This document shows, piece after piece, positions 48,695 through 57,871 of a stretch of DNA of 64,000 bases. The position numbers and the translations under genes were made by a program. This DNA comes from CAVTBT01 sp963733065. Its GTDB lineage: Bacteria; Actinomycetota; Thermoleophilia; Gaiellales; Gaiellaceae. The notes under the pieces were generated by a model. That model saw only the letters and a list, made by a program, of their open reading frames with translations, ran no database searches and was not told the DNA's origin. The stretch lies in NCBI GenBank assembly GCA_963733065.1, contig CAVTBT010000007.1, positions 310,001 through 374,000 of the forward strand, in the 5' to 3' direction. Position 1 is the stretch's first letter. Each line of letters starts with the position of its first letter.

Positions 48695-49960
48695 GTGTTG
48701 CTCCCGCGTCGTCTGAGCATCCTGAGCTGGGCGCTCGACTTCCGCCTGCTCTTCCTGGCGACGCTCGGGAGCGGCTTCGGAACGTACCTCGCGGCGGTTG
48801 CGCTCAGCGTCGACGTCTACGACCGGACCGGCTCGCTGACGTGGGTCTCCGCCCTGCTGCTCGTGGAGTTCCTGCCGATCATCGTCATCGGCTTGACGCT
48901 CGGCCCACTCGTCGACCGGCTGTCCCGACGCGGGCTGATGATCGCCTCGGACGTCGTCCGGCTCGGCGTCTTCGTGGTCCTGCCGTTCGCCACCGGACCG
49001 ATGATGGTCGTCGTCCTGGCGGCGGTCGCGGGGATCGCGACCGGGTTCTTCCGCCCGGCGGTCTACGCCGGCCTGCCGAACCTCGTGCCCGACGACCAGC
49101 TGCCGACCGCCAACTCGCTGCTGCAGGCTGTCGAGAATCTCGCGTGGATGATCGGGCCGGTGGTCGGCGGCGTGCTGCTCGCCGTCTCGGGCCCCGACCT
49201 CGCCTACGGGATCAACGCGGTTACATTCCTCGTCTCCGCCCTGCTCATCATTCGGATCCCGGCCAGCCGGCTGCGTTCCGAGCAGCCGCTGACGAAGGGC
49301 CACTGGCGCGACCTCGCCGACGGCTTCGCGCTCGTGCGGCAGTCGCGAGCGCTGCTCACCGTGCTCGTTGTGTGGAACATCGTGCTGCTCGGCAGCGGCG
49401 CCGTGAACGTGGCGGAGATCGCCCTGGCCAAGGAGTCGCTCGACGCCGGGGACTTCGGCTTCGGGCTGCTCGTCGGCGCCTCGGGGCTCGGGCTCACGCT
49501 CGGCAGCCTGGCGGCGAGCGGCGTGCTCGAGCGCTTCGGCCTGCGGCCGACGTACGCCGGCTCGATGATGATCATGGCGGCGGGGTTCGGCGCTGCCGCC
49601 TTTGCGCCGAACGTCTGGATCGCCGGCGCGTTCGTGGTCGCGGCGACGACCGGGAACGGCATCGCCATCGTGTGCAACGTGCTCCTCGTGCAGCGCGGCG
49701 CGCCCGATCGCCTTCGCGGGCGGGCCTTCACGCTCATCATCAGCTCGAACTACGCGCTGATGGGCGCCGGCATGGCGCTGGCCGGGCCGTTGACGAACTC
49801 GTTCGGCGCGCGGTGGACGTGGGCTCTCGCGGCGCTCGTGTTCGCCGTCGGCTCCGGCGTGGCGCTCGTGATGGCCTCGGGCCTCGCCGAGGAGCAGGCC
49901 GAGCTCGTCTTCGACGAGCCCGAGCGGGTCGTCGAGTCGCAGCAAGCCGTCGCTCACTAG
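48695..49960 (+). CDS. Major facilitator superfamily transporter
   Basis: A 421-residue membrane protein with 10-12 helices. The conserved loop between helices 2 and 3, 'LGPLVDRLSRRGLMIASDVV', and 'DQLPTANSLLQAVENLAWMI' are typical of the MFS_3/enterobactin-exporter-like drug:H+ antiporter group. The likely role is efflux of a metabolite or toxic compound. The GTG at 48695 fits the TAGCGT box. Its stop TAG is part of the TAGCAT box of meaB. Two operator-like repeats lie upstream. Confidence 0.88.
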   Translation: MLLPRRLSILSWALDFRLLFLATLGSGFGTYLAAVALSVDVYDRTGSLTWVSALLLVEFLPIIVIGLTLGPLVDRLSRRGLMIASDVVRLGVFVVLPFATGPMMVVVLAAVAGIATGFFRPAVYAGLPNLVPDDQLPTANSLLQAVENLAWMIGPVVGGVLLAVSGPDLAYGINAVTFLVSALLIIRIPASRLRSEQPLTKGHWRDLADGFALVRQSRALLTVLVVWNIVLLGSGAVNVAEIALAKESLDAGDFGFGLLVGASGLGLTLGSLAASGVLERFGLRPTYAGSMMIMAAGFGAAAFAPNVWIAGAFVVAATTGNGIAIVCNVLLVQRGAPDRLRGRAFTLIISSNYALMGAGMALAGPLTNSFGARWTWALAALVFAVGSGVALVMASGLAEEQAELVFDEPERVVESQQAVAH

Positions 49961-49963
49961 CAT
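49958..49963 (+). promoter_or_regulatory. -10 element of a leaderless promoter (meaB)
   Basis: TAGCAT overlaps the MFS stop codon and ends 6 bases before GTG 49970. Confidence 0.6.
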
Positions 49964-49969
49964 CGGTAC

Positions 49970-50956
49970 GTGGCACGGCGGGACTGGACGCGCGAGTCGC
50001 TGCTCGAGGGCGTGCGCGAGGGCGACCGGCGAGCGGTGGCGCGGGCGATCAGCCTGGTCGAGAACCGCGACGAGCTCGCGTACGACCTCGTGCGGGAGCT
50101 CTACCCGCAGACCGGGCGGGCGACCGCGATCGGAGTCACCGGGCCACCCGGGGTCGGGAAGTCCTCGCTGATCAGCGCGCTGGTGCGCCACGTCCGCGAG
50201 ACCGAGGGCCGCTCGGTCGGCGTCATCTCCGTCGACCCGTCGAGCCCGTTCTCCCAGGGCGCGCTCCTGGGCGACCGGATCCGGCTCTCCGACCACTTCC
50301 TCGATCCCGGCGTCTTCATCCGCTCGATGGGGACGCGTGGCCACCTGGGTGGGCTGGCGGAGGCGACGCTGCAGGCGCTGCTGCTGCTCGACGCGGCCGG
50401 CAAGGACGTCGTCTTCCTGGAGACGGTCGGCACCGGCCAGAGCGAGGTCGAGATCATCGGCATCGCCGATACCGTGCTGCTGGTGCTGATGCCGGGCTCC
50501 GGCGACTCCGTCCAGGCGTTGAAGGCCGGGATCATGGAGATTCCCGACGTGATCGCCGTCAACAAGATGGATCACCCGGCCGCCAAGACGATGCTGAACG
50601 AGGTGCGGTCGATCCTGACCATCGGCCCGGAGCGCGACTGGATGCCGCCGATCGTCCTCACGGAGGCGGTGCGGGGCGAGAACGTGGCCGACCTCTGGGA
50701 GCGCCTCGGCGAGCATCGCGCCCACCTCGAGCAGGACGGCAGGTTGGAGGCCCGGCGCCGCCGCAATCTGGCGGGAGAGGTCTTCGCCGTCGCGTCGGGG
50801 CGCGCGAAGGAGCACCTCGAGGCAACGGTGCGCGACGACCCCGAGCTGCAGCGCCTGCTCGACGACGTGCAGCAGCGAAAGCTCGATCCGCTGACCGCGG
50901 TCCGCGAGATCATGGAGCAGGTGTTCCGTGTCGGTGCAGACGGCTCCGACGTTTAG
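49970..50956 (+). CDS. meaB: Methylmalonyl-CoA mutase-associated GTPase (MeaB/ArgK)
   Basis: A 328-residue G3E-family GTPase. Walker A is 'GVTGPPGVGKSSLISALVRH' (about 55-70), 'SVDPSSPFSQGALLGDRIRL' is the MeaB hallmark, followed by 'FLETVGTGQSEVEIIGIADT' and the base-recognition 'VNKMDHPAAK' (NKxD). It loads and protects adenosylcobalamin in the mutase whose subunits are at 6569 and 10349. The stop lies 29 bases inside the threonine dehydratase gene, so the two are translationally coupled. Confidence 0.95.
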   Translation: MARRDWTRESLLEGVREGDRRAVARAISLVENRDELAYDLVRELYPQTGRATAIGVTGPPGVGKSSLISALVRHVRETEGRSVGVISVDPSSPFSQGALLGDRIRLSDHFLDPGVFIRSMGTRGHLGGLAEATLQALLLLDAAGKDVVFLETVGTGQSEVEIIGIADTVLLVLMPGSGDSVQALKAGIMEIPDVIAVNKMDHPAAKTMLNEVRSILTIGPERDWMPPIVLTEAVRGENVADLWERLGEHRAHLEQDGRLEARRRRNLAGEVFAVASGRAKEHLEATVRDDPELQRLLDDVQQRKLDPLTAVREIMEQVFRVGADGSDV

Positions 50957-52130
50957 CGCCATCGCGGAGGCGCGCGAGCGCCTGCGCGACACCGTGCGCG
51001 TGACCCCCGTCTTCGCGTCGGAGACGCTCTCGCGCCGCGCCGGCCGCGACGTGCTGCTGAAGGCGGAGAACCTGCAGCGCACCGGCGCGTTCAAGATCCG
51101 CGGCGCGACCAACATGATCGCGAGCCTCACCGGGGCCGAGCGGGCGGCAGGAGTCGTCGCGGCGAGCGCCGGAAACCATGGACAGGCGGTGGCCTGGGCG
51201 GCCCGGGAGGCGGGGATCCCGGCCACGATCTTCATGCCGCTCGACGCTGCGATGGCCAAGGTGGATGCGACCCGGAACTACGGCGCCGCGGTGGAGCTCG
51301 CGGGCGAGATGTTCGACGATGCGCTCGCAGCGGCCGCCGAGCACGTCGAGCGCAGCGGTGCGACCTTCGTGCACGCCTTCGACGATCCGCGCGTGGTCGC
51401 CGGCCAGGGCACGCTCGGGCTGGAGCTCGCCGAGCAGCTGCCCGAGGTCGGGACCGTCGTGATCCCGATCGGCGGCGGCGGCCTCGCGTCCGGCATCGCG
51501 ATCGCGCTGCGCGAGCTGCGTCCGCGGCTCTCGCTCGTCGGCGTGCAGGCCGCCGCGTGCGCGCCGCTGGCCGGCGGCGTGCCGGGGCAGGTCGGCTTCA
51601 CGATCGCCGACGGCATCGCGGTCAAGCAGCCGGGCACGCTGACGACGCCGATCCTCGCCGAGCTGCTGGACGAGATCGTGGCCGTGGAGGACGAGCGCAT
51701 CAGCGAGGCGATCGTGCTGCTGCTCGAGCGCACCAAGCTCGTCGTCGAAGGGGCGGGCGCAGCTCCGGTCGCGGCGGTGCTCGCCGGGCTGGTCGGCGGC
51801 GAGGGGCCGGTCTGCTGCGTGCTCGCCGGCGGCAACATCGATCCGTCGACCCTGATCTCGGTCATGCGCCACGGCCTGACGGTCGCCGGCCGGTACCTCG
51901 TCCTGCGGACGCGGATCTCGGATCGGCCCGGCTCGCTGATCAAGCTGCTCGAGCTGATCGCGAACGCGCGCGTGAACGTCCTGTCGGTCGAGCATCATCG
52001 GGAGGGCATGGCGCTGACCGTCGCCGAGACGGAGGTCGAGCTGACGCTCGCTGCCCGTGACGGCGAGCACTGCGACGAGCTGCTCGCCTCGCTGGCCGAC
52101 AACGGCTACACGGTGGAGCTGCTGCGATGA
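50928..52130 (+). CDS. ilvA: Threonine ammonia-lyase with C-terminal ACT domain
   Basis: A 400-residue PLP enzyme. Residues about 1-320 form the fold-type II core with the Schiff-base Lys in 'RTGAFKIRGATNMIASLTG', 'AASAGNHGQAVAWAAREAGI' and phosphate loop 'VIPIGGGGLASGIAIALREL'. Residues about 325-400 form an ACT domain ('RISDRPGSLIKLLELIANAR') for allosteric control. It deaminates threonine to 2-oxobutyrate, a precursor of isoleucine and, by oxidation, of propionyl-CoA. The start GTG lies 29 bases inside meaB. It could also be the catabolic (TdcB-like) form; one ACT domain fits either. Confidence 0.88.
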   Translation: MSVQTAPTFSAIAEARERLRDTVRVTPVFASETLSRRAGRDVLLKAENLQRTGAFKIRGATNMIASLTGAERAAGVVAASAGNHGQAVAWAAREAGIPATIFMPLDAAMAKVDATRNYGAAVELAGEMFDDALAAAAEHVERSGATFVHAFDDPRVVAGQGTLGLELAEQLPEVGTVVIPIGGGGLASGIAIALRELRPRLSLVGVQAAACAPLAGGVPGQVGFTIADGIAVKQPGTLTTPILAELLDEIVAVEDERISEAIVLLLERTKLVVEGAGAAPVAAVLAGLVGGEGPVCCVLAGGNIDPSTLISVMRHGLTVAGRYLVLRTRISDRPGSLIKLLELIANARVNVLSVEHHREGMALTVAETEVELTLAARDGEHCDELLASLADNGYTVELLR

Positions 52131-52671
52131 GAGAGGCGGAGCTGCTGGAGACCGATGCCGGCCTCGTACCGGACGGCGAGGGCTGGTTCGTCGTCAACGC
52201 TCGCGATGCCCGCTGGGAGCGAGGTCGAGGGTAGCGGCGCGTACGTCGTGTTCGAGCACGAGGACGCGCGTTTCGAGCAGTACGGAGTCAACATCCACGT
52301 GCTTGCACCCCGGGGAGGCGAACGCGCTGTACCACGGCGAGGACGCGCAGGAGGACTTCCTCGTGCTCTCCGGCGAGTGCGTGCTGATCGTCGAGGGCGA
52401 GGAGCGGCGACTCGGGCAATGGGACTTCGTCCACTGCCCGCCGTGGACCGAGCACGTCTTCGTCGGCGCGGGCGATGGGCCGTGCGCGATCCTGATGATC
52501 GGCGCCCGTGGCAGCACCGCGATCCGTTACCCGGTCAACGACGTCGCGCGGCGCCACGACGCGTCCGTCGAACGCGAGACGACGTCGGGCCGCGAGGCCT
52601 ACGCCGCCTTTCCCGCGCCGAAGGCGTCCCGCTACCGGGACGGCGACCTCCCGTCGAACGAGAGTTCCTGA
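52127..52671 (+). CDS. Cupin-domain protein, frame broken twice
   Basis: A cupin of about 180 residues. The start ATG 52127 overlaps the ilvA stop and reads 'AELLETDAGLVPDGEGWFVV'. The frame breaks near 52210 ('SGAYVVFEHEDARFEQYGVN' continues) and near 52305 ('HPGEANALYHGEDAQEDFLV' continues). The cupin core follows: 'LSGECVLIVEGEERRLGQWD' and 'VHCPPWTEHVFVGAGDGPCA', with metal-ligand-type His and Glu residues. Substrate unknown. It ends at the hairpin shared with the convergent MBL-rhodanese gene. Confidence 0.75.
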
Positions 52672-52691
52672 GCGCTTCCGCAGGAAGCGCT
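52671..52691. terminator. Bidirectional terminator-like hairpin
   Basis: AGCGCTTCC-GCA-GGAAGCGCT, a perfect 9-base stem with a 3-base loop, sits exactly between the stop codons of the convergent cupin and MBL-rhodanese genes and could serve both. No T-run. Confidence 0.7.
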
Positions 52692-54029
52692 AGCCGCAGC
52701 GGCGGAAGCTCACCGCCTGCCCGCCGCGGTCGATCCAGTCGCCGACGCCGCCGTCCATCACGGGCCGCGCGTCGACGCCACGCGCGGCCAGCAGGCTTGC
52801 GGCGATCGCCGCGCGGGCGCCGCTCTCGCAGATCGTCACCACCGGCCGGTCGTTCGGCACCTCGGCATCCGCGAGGGCGAGCATGCGGTACGGCACGTTG
52901 CGGGTGCCGGCGATGTAGCCGTCGTCGCGTTCGTCCTTCTCCCGCACGTCGATGACCTCGGCGCCGTCGGAAAGGAACGACTCGAGGTCGTCGATCCGCA
53001 CCGGCTCCATCGTCTCCGGCCCGCCGCCGAGCACGTAGCCGGCGACGGCGAGGACGCCGACCGAGCGGAGGCCCCGGACGGCTCGCTGCGCCTCCTCGGC
53101 ATCGGCGGCCGCAACGACGAGCGGGAGCTCCGGATCGAGCACGTACCCGGCCTTCGTGGCGAAGGTCGTTCCCGACACGGGCACGTTGACCGCGCCCCGC
53201 GCATGACCCGCGAAGTACTCGGCCGCAGGTCGAACGTCGAGGATCTGCGACCCCTCGGGCGGCGTGGACAGGGCGCCGACCTCCGGCTGTGCACCGAGGA
53301 GCGGTCCCGCGTTCAGCTCGACGATCCGCGTGACGTTCGCGGGCTTCGGCGAACCGACGGCGGCAGACTCGGCGACGAAGGCCTCGAGCTCCGTATGGGC
53401 CAGCGCGCGGTTGAAGCGCCGCTCGAAGCCGATCGTCGTGGACGCCTTCGAGCTCATGCTCTTGCCGCACAGCGAGCCGGCGACGTGGCCGGGGTAGACC
53501 TCGACGCCGTCGGGCAGCTCGAGGAGCCGCCGTAGGGAGTGGAAGAGCCCTTCGGCTCCCTCGCGGGCGTCGACGGCGAGATCGGGCCGGGCGGTGTCGC
53601 CGACGAAGAGCGAGTCCCCGGTCAGGACGAGCCACGGCTCGTCGGCGCGCGTGCGGTCGAGGACGGCCAGGCAGCAGTGCTCGGGCCGGTGGCCCGGCGT
53701 GTGGATGCAGCGGAGGACGACGCGAGCCGACCTCGATCTCCGTTGCCGTCGCGCGAGCGGGTCGTGGTCGAACTCCACCTCGCGCGGCGGGGTGGATGCT
53801 GATCGGCACGCCGTGCTCGAGCGCCAGGCGGCCGTGGCCCGAGACGTGATCCGCGTGGGTGTGCGTCTCGACGGCGCGGACGAGCCGGACACCTCTCCGC
53901 TCGACCTCCGCGAGCAGCGGCTCGATCAACGAACGGCGGGTCGACGATCGCCGCGACGCCCGCATCCTCGTCGCCGACGAGATACGAGGCGCAGCCGAGA
54001 TCGTCGTCGAGAAACTGCGTGAAGAGCAC
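52690..54029 (-). CDS. MBL-fold hydrolase/rhodanese fusion (persulfide-dioxygenase-like), frame broken several times
   Basis: A protein of about 450 residues, an N-terminal metallo-beta-lactamase domain joined to two rhodanese-like domains. The MBL part includes 'FTQFLDDDLGCASYLVGDED', the metal motif 'VETHTHADHVSGHGRLALEH', 'LRCIHTPGHRPEHCCLAVLD' and 'LVLTGDSLFVGDTARPDL'. The C-terminal rhodanese carries the active Cys in 'RPVVTICESGARAAIAASLL'; the first lacks one ('DVRPAAEYFAGHARGAVNVP'). Frame breaks cluster between about 53740 and 53960. Relatives oxidise glutathione persulfide or handle sulfane sulfur. The GTG at 54029 fits a TACCGT box. Confidence 0.82.
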
Positions 54030-54037
54030 GGCGTTCG

Positions 54038-54043
54038 ACGGTA
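54038..54043 (-). promoter_or_regulatory. -10 element of a leaderless promoter (MBL-rhodanese)
   Basis: On the minus strand TACCGT ends 8 bases before GTG 54029. Confidence 0.5.
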
Positions 54044-54105
54044 GCACCGGCCGCCGCTATCGCTCTTGAAGTGGGCGGTTGGTGCCTGCGAATCCCAACG
54101 ACCAC

Positions 54106-54122
54106 GTTACGCGTTTCGTAAC
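54106..54122. promoter_or_regulatory. Inverted repeat upstream of the second opp operon
   Basis: GTTACG-CGTTT-CGTAAC, 6-base arms around a 5-base spacer, lies in the 219-base gap between divergent genes, 127 bases before the binding-protein start. It has the size of a dimeric regulator site. Nothing else is seen in the gap except GGAGGGGG before ATG 54249. Confidence 0.35.
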
Positions 54123-54248
54123 AGAGGTTTACGAGGTGCTCACGGAATCGCCGGTTTCATGTGAGGCGAATGTGGTGAACAACCATGCCTGGTGGCGGCC
54201 CTTCGCCGGCCGCACGCCGGCAACCGATCCGGAGGGGGAAGCATCGAA

Positions 54249-55917
54249 ATGAAGTCTAGGAGCGCATGGCTCGCGCTCGCCGCCCTGTTCGCCGTCATGG
54301 CGCTCGTCGCAGCCGGCTGCGGCGGCGATGACGAGGAAGGTGCCGGCGGCGCGGGAACGACGCAGGCCGAGGACGAGGGCGGCGCACGCGCAGCCGACCA
54401 GACGTTCACCATCAACTGGGGCGCCGAGCCACCGTCGCTCGACCCGGGTCTGGCGAGCGACACGACCTCCTCGGGGATCCTGCTGAACATCATGGATCCA
54501 CTCGTGCTGCTCGATGAGAAGAACCAGCCGCAGCCGAGCATGGCCGAGAGCTGGGACATCAGCGAGGACGGGAAGACCGTGACGTTCCACCTCCGCAGCG
54601 ACGGGAAGTGGACGAACGGGGATCCCGTGACCGCACAGGACTACGAGTACTCGTGGAAGCGGACGGTCTCGCCGGAGCTCGCGGCGGACTACGCCTATCA
54701 GTTCTACGGCATCGAGGGCGCCCAGGAGTACAACGGGTGCAAGAAGAACTGCGCCGCGCTCGCGGACAAGATGGGCGTCAACGCGGTGGACGACCACACG
54801 CTGGAGGTCAAGCTGACCTCGGCCCAGCCGTGGTTCATCCAGCAGTCCGCCCATACCTCCTTCCTGGCCGTGCACCGCGCGACCGTGGAGAAGTTCAAGT
54901 CGAAGTGGACGGAGGCGGCGAACATCGTCACCAACGGTCCGTTCAAGCTCGACGCCTGGCAGCACAACTCGCGCATCGACCTCGTGAAGAACGAGGAGTG
55001 GCGCGACGCCGACAGCATCGCGCTCGAGCGCGTCAACGGCCGCATGATCTCCGACGCGACCACCTCGGTCCAGGCGTTCGAGGCCGGCGAGATCGACGTC
55101 AACCCGAACCTCCCGGTGGAGGAGATCCCGAGAATCAAGGAGACCGAGGACTACGAGAAGTACCCGTCGCTCGGCACCTACTACTACGGGTTCAACGTCA
55201 AGAACATCCCCGACGTCAACCAGCGCCGGGCGATGGCGTTGGCGATCAACCGCCGCGAGATCATCGACAACGTCACGCAGGAGGACCAGCTCCCGACGAC
55301 CGGCTTCACGCCGCAGGGGATGCCGGGGTTCGACACCATCAACCCCGACTCGCCGTGGACGCCTGAGATGGGCGACATGGAGCAGGCCAAGCAGCTCATG
55401 GAGCAGGTCCAGAACCCCAAGCGGGAGATCAACCTGCTGCTGAACGACTCGCCTGGGCACCGCGAGATCGCCGTGGCGGTCCAGGCCGCCTGGAAGGAGC
55501 TCGGCCTCACCGTCAAGATCAACGTGCAGGAGTGGGCGCAGTTCCTGGAGTTCATCGGGCCGCCGCCGGACGACTCCGTCGACGTCTTCCGGCTCGGCTG
55601 GATCGCCGACTACGTGGACGCGATCAACTTCCTCGAGCTCTGGAAGTGCGATTCGGGCAACAACTCGACGAACTTCTGCAACAAGGAGTACGACCAGAAG
55701 GTCGAGCAGGCACGTGGTACGCAGGACAACGAGGAGCGCTACGCCATCTACTCCGAGCTCGAGCAGATCCTGCTCGGAGAGGACGGCGCGATGCCGTTCG
55801 CGCCGATCTACTGGTACACGACCTCGTACCAGGAGCGAGGCGAGCGTGCGCGCGACGTTCATGGAGAGTCCCCTCGGCCAGGTGGACCTGCGGAATGTCG
55901 AGGTTCGCGAGGACTAG
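54249..55917 (+). CDS. Lipoprotein solute-binding protein, family 5 (OppA-like), frameshift near 55835
   Basis: A lipoprotein of about 555 residues. The signal peptide ends in the lipobox 'LVAAGCGG', so the mature protein is tethered outside the membrane. Family 5 hallmarks: 'WGAEPPSLDPGLASDTTSSG', 'TVTFHLRSDGKWTNGDPVTA', 'GPFKLDAWQHNSRIDLVKNE' and 'SLGTYYYGFNVKNIPDVNQR'. Near 55835 the frame shifts; the other frame gives 'ATFMESPLGQVDLRNVEVRE' to a stop at 55917. It should bind oligopeptides and deliver them to the permeases encoded next. A 19-base-pair hairpin follows the stop. Confidence 0.88.
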
Positions 55918-55923
55918 GAGCTC

Positions 55924-55966
55924 GAACGAGACCGGGCGGGAGCCACGCTCCCGCCCGGTCTCGTTC
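55924..55966 (+). terminator. Strong hairpin between binding-protein and permease genes
   Basis: A perfect 19-base-pair stem (55924-55942 with 55948-55966) and a 5-base loop, 6 bases after the binding-protein stop. No T-run follows, so partial termination or 3'-end stabilisation of the binding-protein mRNA is likely, keeping that protein in excess over the permease. Confidence 0.8.
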
Positions 55967-56000
55967 ACAATGTCCAAGACCGGGTAAGGGGAAGGCGCCC

Positions 56001-56936
56001 ATGATGAAGTTCGTCATCCGCCGGATTCTCTGGACGATCCCGGTGATGCTGCTCGTCGTGCTCATGACCTTCGGGCTCATGCGCGCGATCAAGGGCAATC
56101 CGTTCCGCACGAGCGAGCGTGCGATCCCCGCCGAGATCCAGGCGAACCTGGAGCGCAAGTTCGGGCTCGACGATCCCTGGTGGACGCAGTACGTGAACTA
56201 CGTCAAGGGCGTCCTCACCTTCGACTTCGGCCCGTCGCTCGTGCTGAGGAACCGGGACGTGAACGACATCATCGCAACGCACTTCCCGGTCTCGATGGAG
56301 CTCGGTGCGTACGCCTTCCTGTTCGCGATCGTCTTCGGCATCCCGCTGGGGGTGATGGCGGCGCTGAAGCCCAACTCCTGGCGCGACTACACGGCGATGT
56401 TCATCTCGAACGTCGGCTTCGCCGTGCCCAGCTTCCTCGTCGCGACGCTGCTCATCTACTACTTCGCGCTCCAGTGGGGCGACATCTTCAACGTGCCCAC
56501 CAGCGGCTGGGACACCTGGCAGTCCAAGATCCTGCCGTCGATCGCGCTCGGCCTGGCGCCGGCCGCGTACTTCGCGCGGCTCGTGCGCGGCACGATGCTC
56601 GAGACGATGCAGCAGGACTACATCCGCACGGCCCGCGCCAAGGGCCTGCGTTACCGGCGGGTGATCACGGTGCACACCTTGCGCAACTCGCTGATCCCGG
56701 TCGTCACGGCCGCCGGGCCGCTGCTCGGCTTCCTGATCACGGGCTCGTTCGTGATCGAGGAGATCTTCAACATCCCGGGCATCGGCGCGTACTACGTGAC
56801 GGCGGTCACCGCGCGCGACTACTCGGTGGTGATGGGCCTGACCGTGCTGCTGGCGCTGCTCGTGATCGTCGCCAACATGGTCGTGGACATCCTCTACGGG
56901 TTCCTGGACCCGCGCACGAGGGACGCGAGGGCATGA
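56001..56936 (+). CDS. Peptide ABC transporter permease (OppB/DppB-like)
   Basis: A 311-residue permease with six helices. It starts 'FVIRRILWTIPVMLLVVLMT', has 'GLDDPWWTQYVNYVKGVLTF', the EAA loop 'QDYIRTARAKGLRYRRVITV', and 'VIEEIFNIPGIGAYYVTAVT' near the end, all typical of OppB. AAGGGGAAGG precedes ATG 56001 (a second ATG follows at 56004). The stop overlaps the next start. Confidence 0.94.
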   Translation: MMKFVIRRILWTIPVMLLVVLMTFGLMRAIKGNPFRTSERAIPAEIQANLERKFGLDDPWWTQYVNYVKGVLTFDFGPSLVLRNRDVNDIIATHFPVSMELGAYAFLFAIVFGIPLGVMAALKPNSWRDYTAMFISNVGFAVPSFLVATLLIYYFALQWGDIFNVPTSGWDTWQSKILPSIALGLAPAAYFARLVRGTMLETMQQDYIRTARAKGLRYRRVITVHTLRNSLIPVVTAAGPLLGFLITGSFVIEEIFNIPGIGAYYVTAVTARDYSVVMGLTVLLALLVIVANMVVDILYGFLDPRTRDARA

Positions 56937-57871
56937 CGATCACTCCGCGAGAGGAGGGGCTCGCGCGTGGAGCCGAGATTGCGGAGGAACGGGAGGTCAT
57001 CGCCGCCGGCGCCGCACTTCGCCAGACCAACCTCTGGCGCGACGCCTGGCACCGCTACCTCCGCAACAAGGCCGCCGTCATCGCCGGCGCCGTCTTCATC
57101 CTGATCGTCCTCTACTGCATCTTCTGGCCCATGGTGTCGCCGTACGATCCGAACGAAGTCGACTTCTCGCAGCGCGGCCAGAGCCCGAGCCTGGAGCACC
57201 CGTTCGGCACCGATCAGTTCGGCCGCGACCTCTTCACGCGCACGGCGCTCGGCGGACGCGTCTCGATCGGCATCGGCTTCGCGGCCACGATTGTGATCCT
57301 GTTCGTCGGCGTCTTCTACGGTGCCATCGCAGGTTTCATCGGCGGCACGCTCGACAACGGCATGATGCGCATCCTCGACGCGCTCTACGGGCTTCCCTAC
57401 CTGCCGTTCGCGATCATCGTGACGCAGATCTTCGGCAGCGTGGACATCTGGACGATGGTGGTGGCGCTCTCGATCGTCAGCTGGTTCACGACAGCCCGCA
57501 TCGTGCGCGGCCAGATCATCACGCTCAAGGAGAACGACTACGTGCGGGCGGCGAAGGCGCTCGGCGCCCGCTGGTACCGCGTCCTCGGGCGGCACCTGCT
57601 TCCGAACACGCTCGGCGTGCTCGTGATCGCCGTCTTCCTGGAGCTCCCGGGCGTGATCCTCGGCGAGGCCTTCCTGTCCTTCATCGGGCTCGGCATCTCG
57701 CCGCCGGACGCCTCTTGGGGCCAGATGGCCGAGGAAGGCCGCGACGCATATCGGGTCTACCCGCACATCATCGCCGTCCCGTCCATCGCGATCGCCTCGC
57801 TCGTCCTGTGCGCGAACTTCATCGCCGACGGGCTCCGCGACGCCCTCGATCCCCGGACACGGGAAAGCTGA
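56933..57871 (+). CDS. Peptide ABC transporter permease (OppC/DppC-like)
   Basis: A 312-residue permease with an OppC-type N-terminal cytoplasmic tail, 'HPFGTDQFGRDLFTRTALGG' in the outer loop and the EAA loop 'NDYVRAAKALGARWYRVLGR'. 'GEAFLSFIGLGISPPDASWG' near the C-terminus matches the paralogue at 35343. It pairs with OppB in the membrane. Four-base overlaps on both sides show tight coupling. Confidence 0.94.
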   Translation: MTITPREEGLARGAEIAEEREVIAAGAALRQTNLWRDAWHRYLRNKAAVIAGAVFILIVLYCIFWPMVSPYDPNEVDFSQRGQSPSLEHPFGTDQFGRDLFTRTALGGRVSIGIGFAATIVILFVGVFYGAIAGFIGGTLDNGMMRILDALYGLPYLPFAIIVTQIFGSVDIWTMVVALSIVSWFTTARIVRGQIITLKENDYVRAAKALGARWYRVLGRHLLPNTLGVLVIAVFLELPGVILGEAFLSFIGLGISPPDASWGQMAEEGRDAYRVYPHIIAVPSIAIASLVLCANFIADGLRDALDPRTRES

